A DNA stretch of 64,000 nt from Streptomyces sp. CGMCC 4.7035. Lineage in GTDB: Bacteria > Actinomycetota > Actinomycetes > Streptomycetales > Streptomycetaceae. The position numbers and the translations under genes are program-made. Below, one piece after another: positions 54,438-63,277 of this stretch. The stretch lies in contig NZ_CP134053.1 of assembly GCF_031583065.1 (NCBI RefSeq), positions 1,426,001 to 1,490,000 on the forward strand. Reading direction: 5' to 3'. A model generated the notes under the pieces. That model did no database searches and was not told the DNA's origin. It saw only the letters and a list, made by a program, of their open reading frames with translations. The number at the start of each line of letters is the position of its first letter. Within the stretch, counting starts at the first letter, position 1.

Positions 54438-55253
54438 ATGTGCGGACGGTATTCAGCGAGTCGCAGGCCCGAGGATCTCGCAGGAATCTTTGAGATAGAG
54501 AAGTGGGAGCCCGAGGAGACCCTGGCGCCCGACTACAACGTGGCCCCGACCAAGGAGGTCTACGCGGTCCTGGACCGTCCTGTGAAGGACGCCGAAGACC
54601 AGAGGCCGGTTCGCCAGCTGCGCAGGTTGAAGTGGGGCCTGGTCCCCTCCTGGGCCAAGACGCCCGAGGGTGGCGCCCGGATGATCAACGCACGGGCCGA
54701 GACCGTGCACGAGAAGCCGTCCTACCGCCGTGCCTTCGCCACCCGCCGCTGCATCATGCCCGCCGACGGCTACTACGAGTGGGTCACCGGCAAGCAGGAG
54801 CGCGACCTGGAGGTGGAGGGCAGGAAGAAGCGGCCGCGCAAGCAGCCGTACTTCGTGCTGCCCGCCGACGGCTCGGTCTTCGCGATGGCCGGGCTGTACG
54901 AGTTCTGGCGGGACAGGACACTCCCCGACGACCACCCGGGGGCCTGGTGGGCGACCTGCTCGGTGATCACGACGGAGGCGGAGAACACCCCGCTGGCCGT
55001 GACCCCGGCCGAGGGCCCGCGTTCCCTCGCCGACATCCACCCTCGTATGCCGCTGATGCTCACCCCGGACCGCTGGGACGCCTGGCTCGACCCGTCCCGC
55101 ACGGACCCGGACGACCTGCGCTCCCTGCTGGACGCGCCCCCCACCGGCCTGATGCGCGCCTACCCGGTCTCCACGGCGGTCAGCAACGTCCGCAACAACG
55201 GCCCGGAGCTGCTGAAAGAGCTGGCGGCGCCCGAAGAGGGCACACTGTTCTGA
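54438..55253 (+). CDS. SRAP (YedK/HMCES) abasic-site-crosslinking protein
   Basis: The 271-residue protein begins MCGRYS, so Cys2 becomes N-terminal after Met removal and can link to abasic DNA. NVAPTKEV, RMINARAETV, MPADGYYEW (catalytic Glu) and ADIHPRMPLML (His) complete the site. It protects abasic sites in single-stranded DNA. A basic loop (GRKKRPRKQ) is extra relative to short members. ATG 54438 lies 7 nt after CAATGT. The hydrolase gene follows after 1 bp. Confidence 0.93.
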   Translation: MCGRYSASRRPEDLAGIFEIEKWEPEETLAPDYNVAPTKEVYAVLDRPVKDAEDQRPVRQLRRLKWGLVPSWAKTPEGGARMINARAETVHEKPSYRRAFATRRCIMPADGYYEWVTGKQERDLEVEGRKKRPRKQPYFVLPADGSVFAMAGLYEFWRDRTLPDDHPGAWWATCSVITTEAENTPLAVTPAEGPRSLADIHPRMPLMLTPDRWDAWLDPSRTDPDDLRSLLDAPPTGLMRAYPVSTAVSNVRNNGPELLKELAAPEEGTLF

Positions 55254-55254
55254 C

Positions 55255-55890
55255 GTGACGGGAGTAACAGAGAGTATCGAGACCGAGGCCGGTGAGGCCC
55301 GCGTCACCTGGCACAGGGCACAGAAGGCGAGGCTCGTACTCGCCGTCGGCCACGGCGCCGGCGGGGGCATCGAGGCACGCGACCTGCAGGCGCTGGCCCG
55401 GGTGCTGCCCGCGCACGGTGTGAGCGTCGCGCTCGTCGAGCAGCCCTGGCGCGTGGCCGGCAAGAAGGTCGCTCCGGCGCCGAAGACGCTGGACACGGGC
55501 TGGCGCGGGGTGTGGCCCGCTCTGGCAGGGCCCGGGGCGCCCGTGATCGCCGGTGGGCGCAGCGCCGGGGCAAGGGTCGCCTGCCGTACAGCCACCGAGC
55601 TCGGCGCCGCCGCCGTGCTCGCGCTGGGCTTCCCCCTCCACCCACCGGGCAAGCCGGAGAAGTCGCGCGCCGACGAGCTGCTCGGCGCGGGCGTGCCCAC
55701 GCTCGTCGTCCAGGGTGGCAACGACCCGTTCGGGAGGCCGGAGGAGTTCCCGAAGGGGTCGTACGAGATGGTCGAGGTGCCGTACGGGGATCACGGTTTC
55801 GCCGTGCCGAAGCGCGCGGACATCACCCAGGAGGAGGCCCTGGGGGTCATCACCGACGCCGTGGTGAAGTGGACTGCGTCACTCGGGTGA
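55255..55890 (+). CDS. Alpha/beta hydrolase (KANL3/Tex30-like)
   Basis: The 211-residue protein has a nucleophile elbow [10 protein letters not shown], the acid in VQGGNDPFG and the His in YGDHGFAVP. It starts with GTG one base after the SRAP stop, so co-translation is likely. Its stop is 5 bp before the SigR promoter of sigR. Substrate unknown. Confidence 0.88.
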   Translation: MTGVTESIETEAGEARVTWHRAQKARLVLAVGHGAGGGIEARDLQALARVLPAHGVSVALVEQPWRVAGKKVAPAPKTLDTGWRGVWPALAGPGAPVIAGGRSAGARVACRTATELGAAAVLALGFPLHPPGKPEKSRADELLGAGVPTLVVQGGNDPFGRPEEFPKGSYEMVEVPYGDHGFAVPKRADITQEEALGVITDAVVKWTASLG

Positions 55891-55895
55891 CCCCC

Positions 55896-55922
55896 GGGAA
55901 TGTTGCGGGTCGAACCAATGTT
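55896..55922 (+). promoter_or_regulatory. SigR-dependent promoter of sigR (p2-type)
   Basis: GGGAAT (55896-55901), an 18-nt spacer and GTT (55920-55922) match the SigR consensus. Transcripts from here include the upstream ATG at 55980 and so encode the long SigR isoform; this fits the known autoregulated p2 promoter. Confidence 0.92.
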
Positions 55923-55979
55923 GTGCGGGTCAGACAGCATGTGCCGTGCTGCACCGTACGAAGAGAGGAAGTCCGCCGC

Positions 55980-56828
55980 ATGGGTTCGACCATCTGCCCG
56001 AACCGTCGCAGCAGCGCTGACCTGGACTGGACGGTGCTGCACGCGGCGAAGACCGCCCCTATTCGGGCGGCGGCGGGTAAGGATGTTCGTCTATCCTCCG
56101 ATTCCAGTGGGACCGGTTTCGGTCCCACCACATCACTGGAGGAGGTGGGTCCGGTCACCGGTACCGACGCAGGGACCGACAACGGCCAGGCGGAGCAGCC
56201 CGAGGGCCGGGGCACGGGCATGGAGTCCTCCGCCGAGCGCAGTGCGCGCTTCGAGCGGGACGCGCTCGAATTCCTGGACCAGATGTACTCGGCCGCGCTG
56301 CGTATGACGCGCAACCCGGCCGATGCCGAGGACTTGGTGCAGGAGACGTACGCGAAGGCGTACGCGTCCTTCCACCAGTTCCGCGAGGGCACCAACCTCA
56401 AGGCGTGGCTGTACCGGATCCTCACCAACACGTTCATCAACTCGTACCGCAAGAAGCAGCGCGAACCCCAGCGCTCCGCGGCCGAGGAGATCGAGGACTG
56501 GCAGCTCGCCCGCGCCGAGTCGCACATGTCGACCGGTCTGCGCTCCGCCGAGTCGCAGGCGCTCGACCACCTGCCCGACTCGGACGTCAAGGAAGCGCTG
56601 CAGGCGATTCCCGAGGAGTTCCGCATCGCCGTCTATCTCGCGGACGTAGAGGGCTTTGCGTACAAGGAGATCGCCGACATCATGGGGACACCCATCGGTA
56701 CGGTGATGTCCCGGCTGCACCGGGGCCGCCGTCAACTGCGCGACATGCTCGAGGACTACGCCCGCGAGCGCGGGCTGGTCCCGGCCGGCGCCGGAGAGTC
56801 GAACGAAGCGAAAGGTTCGGGCTCATGA
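55980..56828 (+). CDS. sigR: ECF sigma factor SigR, long isoform (short isoform from 56145)
   Basis: From GTG 56145 the product is 227 residues, the length of SigR, with region 2 ([31 protein letters not shown]) and region 4 ([24 protein letters not shown]). ATG 55980 adds exactly 55 residues ([10 protein letters not shown] onward), matching the described unstable SigR-prime isoform made from the inducible promoter. SigR directs the thiol-oxidative-stress response and is held by RsrA. A possible internal promoter (-10 TATCCT at 56092-56097) could give only the short form; in S. coelicolor the constitutive promoter is reported to respond to WblC. The stop overlaps rsrA (ATGA). Confidence 0.97.
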   Translation: MGSTICPNRRSSADLDWTVLHAAKTAPIRAAAGKDVRLSSDSSGTGFGPTTSLEEVGPVTGTDAGTDNGQAEQPEGRGTGMESSAERSARFERDALEFLDQMYSAALRMTRNPADAEDLVQETYAKAYASFHQFREGTNLKAWLYRILTNTFINSYRKKQREPQRSAAEEIEDWQLARAESHMSTGLRSAESQALDHLPDSDVKEALQAIPEEFRIAVYLADVEGFAYKEIADIMGTPIGTVMSRLHRGRRQLRDMLEDYARERGLVPAGAGESNEAKGSGS

Positions 56829-57127
56829 GCTGCGGAGACCCGCACGAGACGGACTGCAGTGAGGTCCTCGACCATCTCTACGAGTTCCTCGACAGTGAGA
56901 TGCCGGACGTCGACCGCGACAAGTTCAAGCAGCACTTCCAGGAGTGCTCGCCGTGCCTCGAGAAGTACGGCCTGGAAGAGGCCGTGAAGAAGCTGGTCAA
57001 GCGGTGCTGCGGGCATGACGAGGTGCCGGGCGACCTCCGGGCGAAGGTCATGGGCCGTCTCGAGCTGATCCGCTCGGGCCAGACCGTGACCGAGCCCGAC
57101 GTGACCGTGACCCCCCAGGAGTCCTGA
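56825..57127 (+). CDS. rsrA: RsrA: redox-sensitive zinc anti-sigma factor
   Basis: The 100-residue ZAS protein has an early Cys ([10 protein letters not shown]), the H-x3-C-x2-C motif HFQECSPC and RCCGHDEVP. Oxidation of the zinc-binding thiols to a disulfide releases SigR. It overlaps sigR by 4 bp, ensuring matched synthesis, and is followed by a hairpin terminator. Confidence 0.96.
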   Translation: MSCGDPHETDCSEVLDHLYEFLDSEMPDVDRDKFKQHFQECSPCLEKYGLEEAVKKLVKRCCGHDEVPGDLRAKVMGRLELIRSGQTVTEPDVTVTPQES

Positions 57128-57182
57128 ACTCCCGTTCGGGGAACTCATGACCGAGCCCGGCGGCTCGTCACCCGAATGTGCT

Positions 57183-57209
57183 AATCCGCGGGTCGTGGGC
57201 CCGCGGATT
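57183..57209 (+). terminator. Terminator after sigR-rsrA
   Basis: AATCCGCGGG at 57183-57192 pairs with 57200-57209 across a 7-nt loop. Confidence 0.8.
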
Positions 57210-57321
57210 CGCCCAATGCCTCCCCCGTGTGCTGCGCACCCCTCTAGGCTCCGGAGCCTGAAAGGGGCATGACCGGGCCCGCTCGTTCGGGACCGGGCGC
57301 GGGTTCGGGGGAGGTGCGTCG

Positions 57322-58713
57322 ATGCCGCCGGTTCGGCCGTGGACACGCGTGTACGTCGGCTGTGCCGTCCTCTGTGCCCTGCTGTGCGTGGCTCCCGTGC
57401 CCGGCGTCAGGGTCCCCTGGTGGGCGGTCGTCCCGCTTGCCGCGCTGTACGCCGGCTGCGAGCAACTGCCCCTCCCCCGGGCTCTCGGCTTCGCCCGGAC
57501 AAAGGGGACCCCCATCCGTCCCGTCGGGCGCCGGGCCCCCGAGGGCACGGGCACGTTCTTCCCCGTGCTGCTCGCCGGGGCCTTTCTGCTGCCGCCCCCG
57601 GTCGCCGCGCTCGTGCCGCTGCCGGGGGCACTGCTCGCGCCCGTCGCACACCGGCAGCCGTGGCTGCGCCGGACCTGGCGGGCCGCGCGGCTCGCCCTCG
57701 CCGTCTGGGCCGCGTCCCGTGTGCACTGGGCGCTGGACGGCCGGGACGCGGTCGTCGGACCCCACTTCCCGTACGCGCTCGTGCCCGCCGGGGCCGCCGT
57801 GGTGGCGTTCTGCCTGGTTCTGACCGTGCTGGACGGCGGAATCCTGGCGCTGGCCGAGCGGGTACCGGCGCGCACCGCCTGGCGCGGCCTGTTCTCGCGC
57901 TCCCTCGCGCCCGTCGCCGTGCACGGGCTCGCCGGGCTGATGATGGCCGTGCTGTGGCGCAGCCCCTACGGGCCGGTCGCCGCGCTACTCGTGCTGCTGC
58001 CCATGTACGTGTCCTGCTGGGTGTTCGCCCAGTACCACCAGGAGCGGGCCGCCCACCAGGCGACGATCCGCGCGCTCGTCCAGGCCGTCGACATCAAGGA
58101 CGGGTACACGCGCGGGCACAGTGAGCGGGTCGGGCAGGCCTCGATGATGATCGCGCGCGAACTCGGCATGGACGACGAGCGCATCGAGGTGCTGCGGTTC
58201 GCCGGGATCCTGCACGACGTCGGCAAGCTCGGCGTCCCCACCCGCCTGCTGCGCAAGGACGGGCCGCTCACCCCTCAGGAGCGGCGGATCATCGAGCTCC
58301 ACCCCGAGTACGGGCACGAGATGGTCCGCGGGATCGGCTTCCTAGGCGAGGCGCGGTCCGCGATCCTCCATCACCACGAGCGGCTCGACGGCAGTGGCTA
58401 TCCCTACGGGCTGACGGGCCACCAGATCCCGGAGTTCGCCCGGGTCGTGGCGGTCGCCGACGCCTTCGACGCGATGACCTCGACCCGGTCGTACCGGCGC
58501 GCCCGTCCCGTCGAGGCCGCGCTGGAGGAGCTGGAGCGGTGCGCGGGCGCACAGTTCGACCCGGCGATGGTACGGGCGCTGATCCGGGCCCTGGACCGGC
58601 ACGGCTGGCATCCGGCGGTGACCGCCGACGAGGTGCGCGGAAACACGCCACCGCCCGCCCTGCCCGTGGCCGGTCAGCCGGCGGGGCAGGGGCACGGCGG
58701 AGGCACCGCATGA
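57322..58713 (+). CDS. Membrane HD-GYP-type phosphodiesterase
   Basis: The 463-residue protein has an N-terminal membrane region of five or more helices and a cytoplasmic HD-GYP-type domain: GHSERV, FAGILHDVGKLGVP (HD), HPEYGHEMV, HHHERLDGSGYPYGL (GYP) and ADAFDAMTSTRSYR. Known members hydrolyse cyclic di-GMP; this subgroup is untested as far as I know. ATG 57322 has GGGGGAGG upstream. It overlaps the next gene by ATGA, forming a pair with a degenerate HD protein. Confidence 0.9.
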   Translation: MPPVRPWTRVYVGCAVLCALLCVAPVPGVRVPWWAVVPLAALYAGCEQLPLPRALGFARTKGTPIRPVGRRAPEGTGTFFPVLLAGAFLLPPPVAALVPLPGALLAPVAHRQPWLRRTWRAARLALAVWAASRVHWALDGRDAVVGPHFPYALVPAGAAVVAFCLVLTVLDGGILALAERVPARTAWRGLFSRSLAPVAVHGLAGLMMAVLWRSPYGPVAALLVLLPMYVSCWVFAQYHQERAAHQATIRALVQAVDIKDGYTRGHSERVGQASMMIARELGMDDERIEVLRFAGILHDVGKLGVPTRLLRKDGPLTPQERRIIELHPEYGHEMVRGIGFLGEARSAILHHHERLDGSGYPYGLTGHQIPEFARVVAVADAFDAMTSTRSYRRARPVEAALEELERCAGAQFDPAMVRALIRALDRHGWHPAVTADEVRGNTPPPALPVAGQPAGQGHGGGTA

Positions 58714-59975
58714 CGGCGGAGATCCGTCAGAAGCCCCCTGGCCGCCTCCCCCTCGTCCTCGCCCATACGGCGGCCGCGCTCCTCGCCGCCGGCTCTCTTG
58801 GCGTGACCCTCTGGCACGGCCTCTGCGAACCCGGCGTCGCCCTCGCCTTCGGGCTGCTCGTCGCGGTGGGGGAGCTGTCCCGGTGGAGCGGCAGCGGCGA
58901 GCGGGAGCCCGCTCCCCTCGGGGCCGCCGGGGCCCTGTCCTACGCCCTGCTCGGGCAGAACGCCGGGCAGCCCATCCACCACGGCGTGCCGCAGGTCGTC
59001 ACCGTGGTCCTCGCGGCCTCCCTGGCCGGCTGTGTCCCGCACGTGGCCCGCGGCCGCGGATCCACCGCCGACCACCTCACCCGCCGCCTGCTCACCGTCG
59101 GCTTCGCCGCCGTCTGCTTCCAACCCCTCTACGACCACGGCCGGTTGCACGGCCGGGGCGGCCCCGCCTACGCGCTGCTCGTCGTCGCCCTGCTCGTGCT
59201 CACCACGCTCTGCGACGCCGTGCTCGCCGCCGCCCTGGCGCGCTCCCGCACCCGCTGGCCGTTCGGGCCGCTGCTGCGCGACGAGCTGCGGGCCCGGCTC
59301 GGCATCGGCTCGGCCGTGTGCGCGACCGGCGCCGTGATGTCGCCGGCCGTCGCGGTCGTGGGCCTGTGGGCGCTGCCCGTCTTCTCGCTGCCGCTGCTGC
59401 TCACCCAGCTCGCCTACCGGCGGTACGCCGCGGTGCGCACCACCTACCGGCAGACCATCGCCTCCCTGGCGCGCGCCACCGAGATCGCGGGATACACGCC
59501 CGCGGGGCACGCCCGTCGCGTGGCCGCGCTCAGCCGGGCCGTCGGCCGCGAGCTGGGCCTGACCGAACCGGAGCTGACCGTGCTGGAATACGCGGCCCTC
59601 ATGCACGACATCGGGCAGCTCAGCCTGGTCGACCCTGTGCCCGCCGGTGCCACCGCGGCGCTGCCCGCCGAGGAACAGCGGCGCATCGCGCTCCTCGGTG
59701 GCGCCGTCGTACGCCAGACCGGGGTCGACGCCGAGGTCGCCGTGGTCGTGGAGCGGCAGGCGGACCCCTACCGGGAACAGCCGGTCAGCGCCAGAATCAT
59801 CCGCACCGTGAACGCGTACGAGGAGATGGCGAGGGAAGAAGGGGGGCCGGGAGGACCGCTCACCGCACTGGAGCGGTTGCGGCTCGCCTGCGCCCGCGAC
59901 TACCAGCCCGAGGTCGTGGAATCGCTCGCGAGAGTGCTGCAGAGAGACAGTCTGACCTTGCCTGTGGTGGGGTAA
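58710..59975 (+). CDS. Membrane HD-domain protein with degenerate GYP region
   Basis: The 421-residue protein repeats the plan of its upstream partner: N-terminal membrane helices, then HARRVAALSRAVG, YAALMHDIGQLSLV (HD kept) but ERQADPYREQPVS where the GYP motif should be. The HHHE metal ligands are also missing. I infer a catalytically weak or dead partner, perhaps regulating the active enzyme. Start codon ATG overlaps the preceding stop by 4 bp. Confidence 0.85.
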   Translation: MTAEIRQKPPGRLPLVLAHTAAALLAAGSLGVTLWHGLCEPGVALAFGLLVAVGELSRWSGSGEREPAPLGAAGALSYALLGQNAGQPIHHGVPQVVTVVLAASLAGCVPHVARGRGSTADHLTRRLLTVGFAAVCFQPLYDHGRLHGRGGPAYALLVVALLVLTTLCDAVLAAALARSRTRWPFGPLLRDELRARLGIGSAVCATGAVMSPAVAVVGLWALPVFSLPLLLTQLAYRRYAAVRTTYRQTIASLARATEIAGYTPAGHARRVAALSRAVGRELGLTEPELTVLEYAALMHDIGQLSLVDPVPAGATAALPAEEQRRIALLGGAVVRQTGVDAEVAVVVERQADPYREQPVSARIIRTVNAYEEMAREEGGPGGPLTALERLRLACARDYQPEVVESLARVLQRDSLTLPVVG

Positions 59976-60114
59976 CCCATGGGTAATGAGCGACCGTCCA
60001 GCGGTACGTGGTTGGATGCGAGTGAGGGTGTTCGGGGGCACAGCTCGGCCCGTGACCCCGCAGGTGTCAAGGAATCGGCAGGCGGGAATCGCAAGGGACT
60101 GGCAGGCGGGAATC

Positions 60115-61095
60115 GTGAGGATCTTCGGTAAGGGACGACACCGGCCCTCCGCCTCCTGGCGGCAGGCCACCGACCGCGCGTTCACGCTGATCGGTGACGG
60201 CCGGTACGAGGACGCGGGAGCGCTGCTGACCCGCGCCGCGGACCTGGAGCCCTGGCTGTCGGAGTCCTGGTTCAACCTCGCCCTGCTCCACAAGTTCCGC
60301 CACGACTGGGAGCAGGCCCGTACCGCCGGGCTGCGTGCCGTGGCCCTGCTCGACCGGGAGACCGGGGCGCCCGACTGGTGGAACGTGGGCATCGCCGCCA
60401 CCGCCCTTCAGGACTGGCCGCTGGCCCGCCGCGCCTGGCAGGCGTACGGCCTGCGGGTGCCGGGAGGCGCCGCCGTCTCCGGCGAGCCCGCCGGGATGGA
60501 GCTGGGCAGCGCGGCCGTGCGGCTGTCGCCGGAGGGCGAGGCCGAGGTCGTCTGGGGGCGCAGGCTGGACCCCGCCCGCATCGAGGTGCTCTCCATCCCG
60601 CTGCCGTCCTCCGGGCGCCGCTGGGGCGAGGTCGTGCTGCACGACGGCGTACCGCATGGCGAGCGCACGACGGCTGCCGGGCACGCGTACCCGGTCTTCG
60701 ACGAGATCGAGCTGTGGGCGCCCTCGCCGGTGCCGACCTGGGTCGTGCTGCTGGAGGCCGAGACCGAGGACGACCGGGACGCGCTGGAGCAGCTGGCCGC
60801 GGACGCCGGCTTCGCCGCCGAGGACTGGTCCTCGTCCGTGCGGCTGCTGTGCCGTATGTGCTCCGAATCCCGGATGCCGTCCGACGAGGGCGACGGCGAG
60901 CACCTCGACCCGCACGACCACAGCGAGCCCGGGCATCCGGGACCGCTGGGGCACCGCACCGACGGGCAGCTGTGGGTGCCCGAGCGCGAGTGCGGCATCG
61001 CGGCGCCCGCCTCGCTGGTGCGCGGGCTGCTCGACGGCTGGGTCGCGGACAGCCCGGACACCCGGGACTGGCGGGACCTGGAAGAGGTCTGTTGA
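60115..61095 (+). CDS. TPR-repeat conserved protein
   Basis: The 326-residue protein has an N-terminal TPR-like helical region (ASWRQATDRAFTLIGDGRYEDAGALL, WFNLALLHKFRHDWEQA, WWNVGIAATALQDWPLARRAW) and a C-terminal domain with CRMCSES and CGIAAPASLV. GTG 60115 is chosen by memory of relatives beginning RIFGK; ATG 59986 would add 43 residues across a 15-bp direct repeat (GGCAGGCGGGAATCG at 60077-60091 and 60101-60115). Function unknown. Confidence 0.8.
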   Translation: MRIFGKGRHRPSASWRQATDRAFTLIGDGRYEDAGALLTRAADLEPWLSESWFNLALLHKFRHDWEQARTAGLRAVALLDRETGAPDWWNVGIAATALQDWPLARRAWQAYGLRVPGGAAVSGEPAGMELGSAAVRLSPEGEAEVVWGRRLDPARIEVLSIPLPSSGRRWGEVVLHDGVPHGERTTAAGHAYPVFDEIELWAPSPVPTWVVLLEAETEDDRDALEQLAADAGFAAEDWSSSVRLLCRMCSESRMPSDEGDGEHLDPHDHSEPGHPGPLGHRTDGQLWVPERECGIAAPASLVRGLLDGWVADSPDTRDWRDLEEVC

Positions 61096-61194
61096 GCCGG
61101 GTCAAGCTCATGATCCCCGGGAAGCCACCCGACCGCGCCCCGTAGGCTGTACTCGCAGATTTTCTCAAAGGTCGCAGGAAGGCGTACGTCGGTC

Positions 61195-61845
61195 ATGGCG
61201 CAGCAGGACACCGATCAGCAGCACGCGGGCGTGCTCCCCGTGGACGACGAGGGCTTCGTCATCGACACCGAGGACACGGAGGAGCGCGAGACGGCCTGGC
61301 GCGAGCGCGGCACCTCGCGGCCGATCACCGTCGTCGGGAACCCGGTGCTGCACAAGGAGTGCAAGGACGTCACCGAGTTCGGTGAGGAGCTGGACCAGCT
61401 GGTCGCGGACATGTTCGCCAGCCAGCGCACCGCTGAGGGTGTTGGCCTGGCCGCCAACCAGATCGGCGTCGACCTGAAGGTCTTCGTCTACGACTGCATG
61501 GACGACGAGGGCGTGCGGCACGTCGGCGTCGTCTGCAACCCGAAGCTGGTCGACCTGCCCGCCGACAAGCGCCGCCTGGACGACAGCAACGAGGGCTGCC
61601 TGTCCGTGCCGACCGCGTACGCGCCGCTCGCCCGCCCCGACTACGCCGAGGTCACCGGGCAGGACGAGAAGGGCAACCCGATCAAGGTGCGCGGCACCGG
61701 CTACTTCGCTCGGTGTTTGCAGCACGAGACGGACCACCTGTACGGCTACCTCTACATCGACCGGCTCTCCAAGCGTGAGCGCAAGGACGCCCTGCGGCAG
61801 ATGGCCGAGAACGAGCCCCGCTACCCCGTGGTGGCCAACGACTGA
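61195..61845 (+). CDS. def: Peptide deformylase
   Basis: The 216-residue protein has the three motifs [17 protein letters not shown] and QHETDHLYG, which bind Fe2+ and catalyse removal of the formyl group from nascent proteins. An acidic N-terminal extension of about 35 residues is typical of actinobacterial members. A -10-like TAGGCT lies at 61143-61148. It is followed by two hairpin terminators. Confidence 0.95.
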   Translation: MAQQDTDQQHAGVLPVDDEGFVIDTEDTEERETAWRERGTSRPITVVGNPVLHKECKDVTEFGEELDQLVADMFASQRTAEGVGLAANQIGVDLKVFVYDCMDDEGVRHVGVVCNPKLVDLPADKRRLDDSNEGCLSVPTAYAPLARPDYAEVTGQDEKGNPIKVRGTGYFARCLQHETDHLYGYLYIDRLSKRERKDALRQMAENEPRYPVVAND

Positions 61846-61850
61846 TTCCG

Positions 61851-61871
61851 CCGCCGGACGGTGTCCGGCGG
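61851..61871 (+). terminator. Hairpin directly after def
   Basis: CCGCCGGAC at 61851-61859 pairs with 61863-61871 across a 3-nt loop. Confidence 0.7.
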
Positions 61872-61936
61872 TCTGGCCCGCGGCCCCCGAACGGCCGTGG
61901 AAGAAAACGACAGTTGGGGCGAGCGAGCCCTCGACG

Positions 61937-61974
61937 ACGGCGCCTGGCCGGGATCCCTCCCGGCCAGGCGCCGT
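61937..61974. terminator. Strong 16-bp hairpin terminator
   Basis: ACGGCGCCTGGCCGGG at 61937-61952 pairs perfectly with 61959-61974 across a 6-nt loop. It insulates def from the terpene operon. Confidence 0.9.
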
Positions 61975-62194
61975 TCGCATGTACGACGCACAGTGGATCC
62001 CGTGTACGCATCAACTGATCCATAACCGGACACTCAGGGGGCATTCTCGGCACTACGGGGTAGTGAGTGAAGCAAATCCATTCCCAGATCGGTCAGTTGT
62101 GGTGCTGAATGGAAAGCGCGGGGATACGCAACGGCGCGCGCCCGGCACGGCGGGAGGGGTGTGACGCCAACCGGCGGCTGAGAGGGGTTTGTCC
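61975..62194 (+). other. Upstream region of the terpene synthase operon
   Basis: This 220-bp stretch is clearly more AT-rich than its surroundings. It contains no gene I can support. It should hold the promoter of the epi-isozizaene synthase operon; AGAGGGG (62181-62187) is the ribosome site for GTG 62195. Confidence 0.5.
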
Positions 62195-63277
62195 GTGCCA
62201 GCTTTCCCACACCGCACTTCATCGACGACTGCGGTCGCGGTTCCACCGGCGCTGTCTCTACCGGTGATCGAGGACGCGTTTACCCGGCGACTGCATCCGT
62301 ATTGGCCCCACCTGCAGGAGAAGACACGTTCCTGGCTGCTGGAAAAACGGCTCATGCCGGCGGACAAGGTCGAGGAATATGCCGATGGACTGTGCTACAC
62401 CGATCTCATGGCGGGCTACTACATCGGAGCCCCCGATGAGGTCCTGCAGGCGATAGCCGACTACAGCGCGTGGTTCTTCGTCTGGGACGACCGCCACGAC
62501 CGTGACATCGTCCACCGGCGGCCGATCGCCTGGCGGAGGCTGAGGTACCAGCTGCATGCGGCCCTGGAGTCCCCGAGGGGCCACCTGCATCACCCGGATC
62601 CCCTGGTCGCGGGGTTCGCGGACAGCGTGGTGCGGTTGTACTCGTTCCTCGGAAAGAAGTGGAACGCGCGCTTCGCCCGGCACTTCCACGCGGTGATCGA
62701 GGCGTACGACCGGGAATTCCGCAACCGCACCTACCGAACCGTCCCGACGGTCGACGCCTATCTCGAACTCCGGCGGCTCACGTTCGCGCACTGGATATGG
62801 ACGGATCTGCTGGAGCAGAGCGCACGACGCGAACTTCCCGACGCCGTGCGGAAACACCCCGCTTATCGGCGGGCGGCGCTGTTGAGTCAGGAATTCGCCG
62901 CCTGGTACAACGACCTCTGCTCGCTCCCCAAGGAAATCGCGGGAGACGAGGTGCACAATCTCGGAATCAGCCTCATTCATCACGAGGGGCTGACGCTCGA
63001 AGAAGCCATCAAGGAAGTAAGGCGACGGGTCGAGGTATGCATATCAGAATTCCTCGAAGCCGAAAAAGAGGCGCTACGGTTCGCCGGCACCCTCGCGGAC
63101 GGCACCAGGCGGGGCAGGGAATTGAGCGTCGCAGTGAAAGCGATCGTCGCGAATATGCGGAACTGGTTCAGCACCGTGTACTGGTTCCACCACGAGTCCG
63201 GCCGGTACATGGTCGACAGCTGGGACGACCGCTCGACACCCCCGTACGTCAACAACGAAGCGGCAGGTGAGAAATGA
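62195..63277 (+). CDS. cyc1: Epi-isozizaene synthase (sesquiterpene cyclase)
   Basis: The 360-residue class I terpene synthase has the aspartate-rich motif VWDDRHD (first Asp near 98) and the NSE motif NDLCSLPKE (near 240), plus RY at [16 protein letters not shown]. The last 25 residues match, as far as I recall, those of the S. coelicolor enzyme. It cyclises farnesyl diphosphate to epi-isozizaene, precursor of the antibiotic albaflavenone. GTG 62195 has AGAGGGG 7 nt upstream and gives the expected N-terminus (PAFPH); TTG 62189 is less likely. It overlaps the P450 gene by ATGA. Confidence 0.97.
   Translation: MPAFPHRTSSTTAVAVPPALSLPVIEDAFTRRLHPYWPHLQEKTRSWLLEKRLMPADKVEEYADGLCYTDLMAGYYIGAPDEVLQAIADYSAWFFVWDDRHDRDIVHRRPIAWRRLRYQLHAALESPRGHLHHPDPLVAGFADSVVRLYSFLGKKWNARFARHFHAVIEAYDREFRNRTYRTVPTVDAYLELRRLTFAHWIWTDLLEQSARRELPDAVRKHPAYRRAALLSQEFAAWYNDLCSLPKEIAGDEVHNLGISLIHHEGLTLEEAIKEVRRRVEVCISEFLEAEKEALRFAGTLADGTRRGRELSVAVKAIVANMRNWFSTVYWFHHESGRYMVDSWDDRSTPPYVNNEAAGEK

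Noticed and set aside
56062..56097. WblC-type A-rich element at the internal sigR promoter
   Set aside because: A -10-like TATCCT is present, but I see no A-rich block or good -35, so WblC control here rests on literature, not this sequence.
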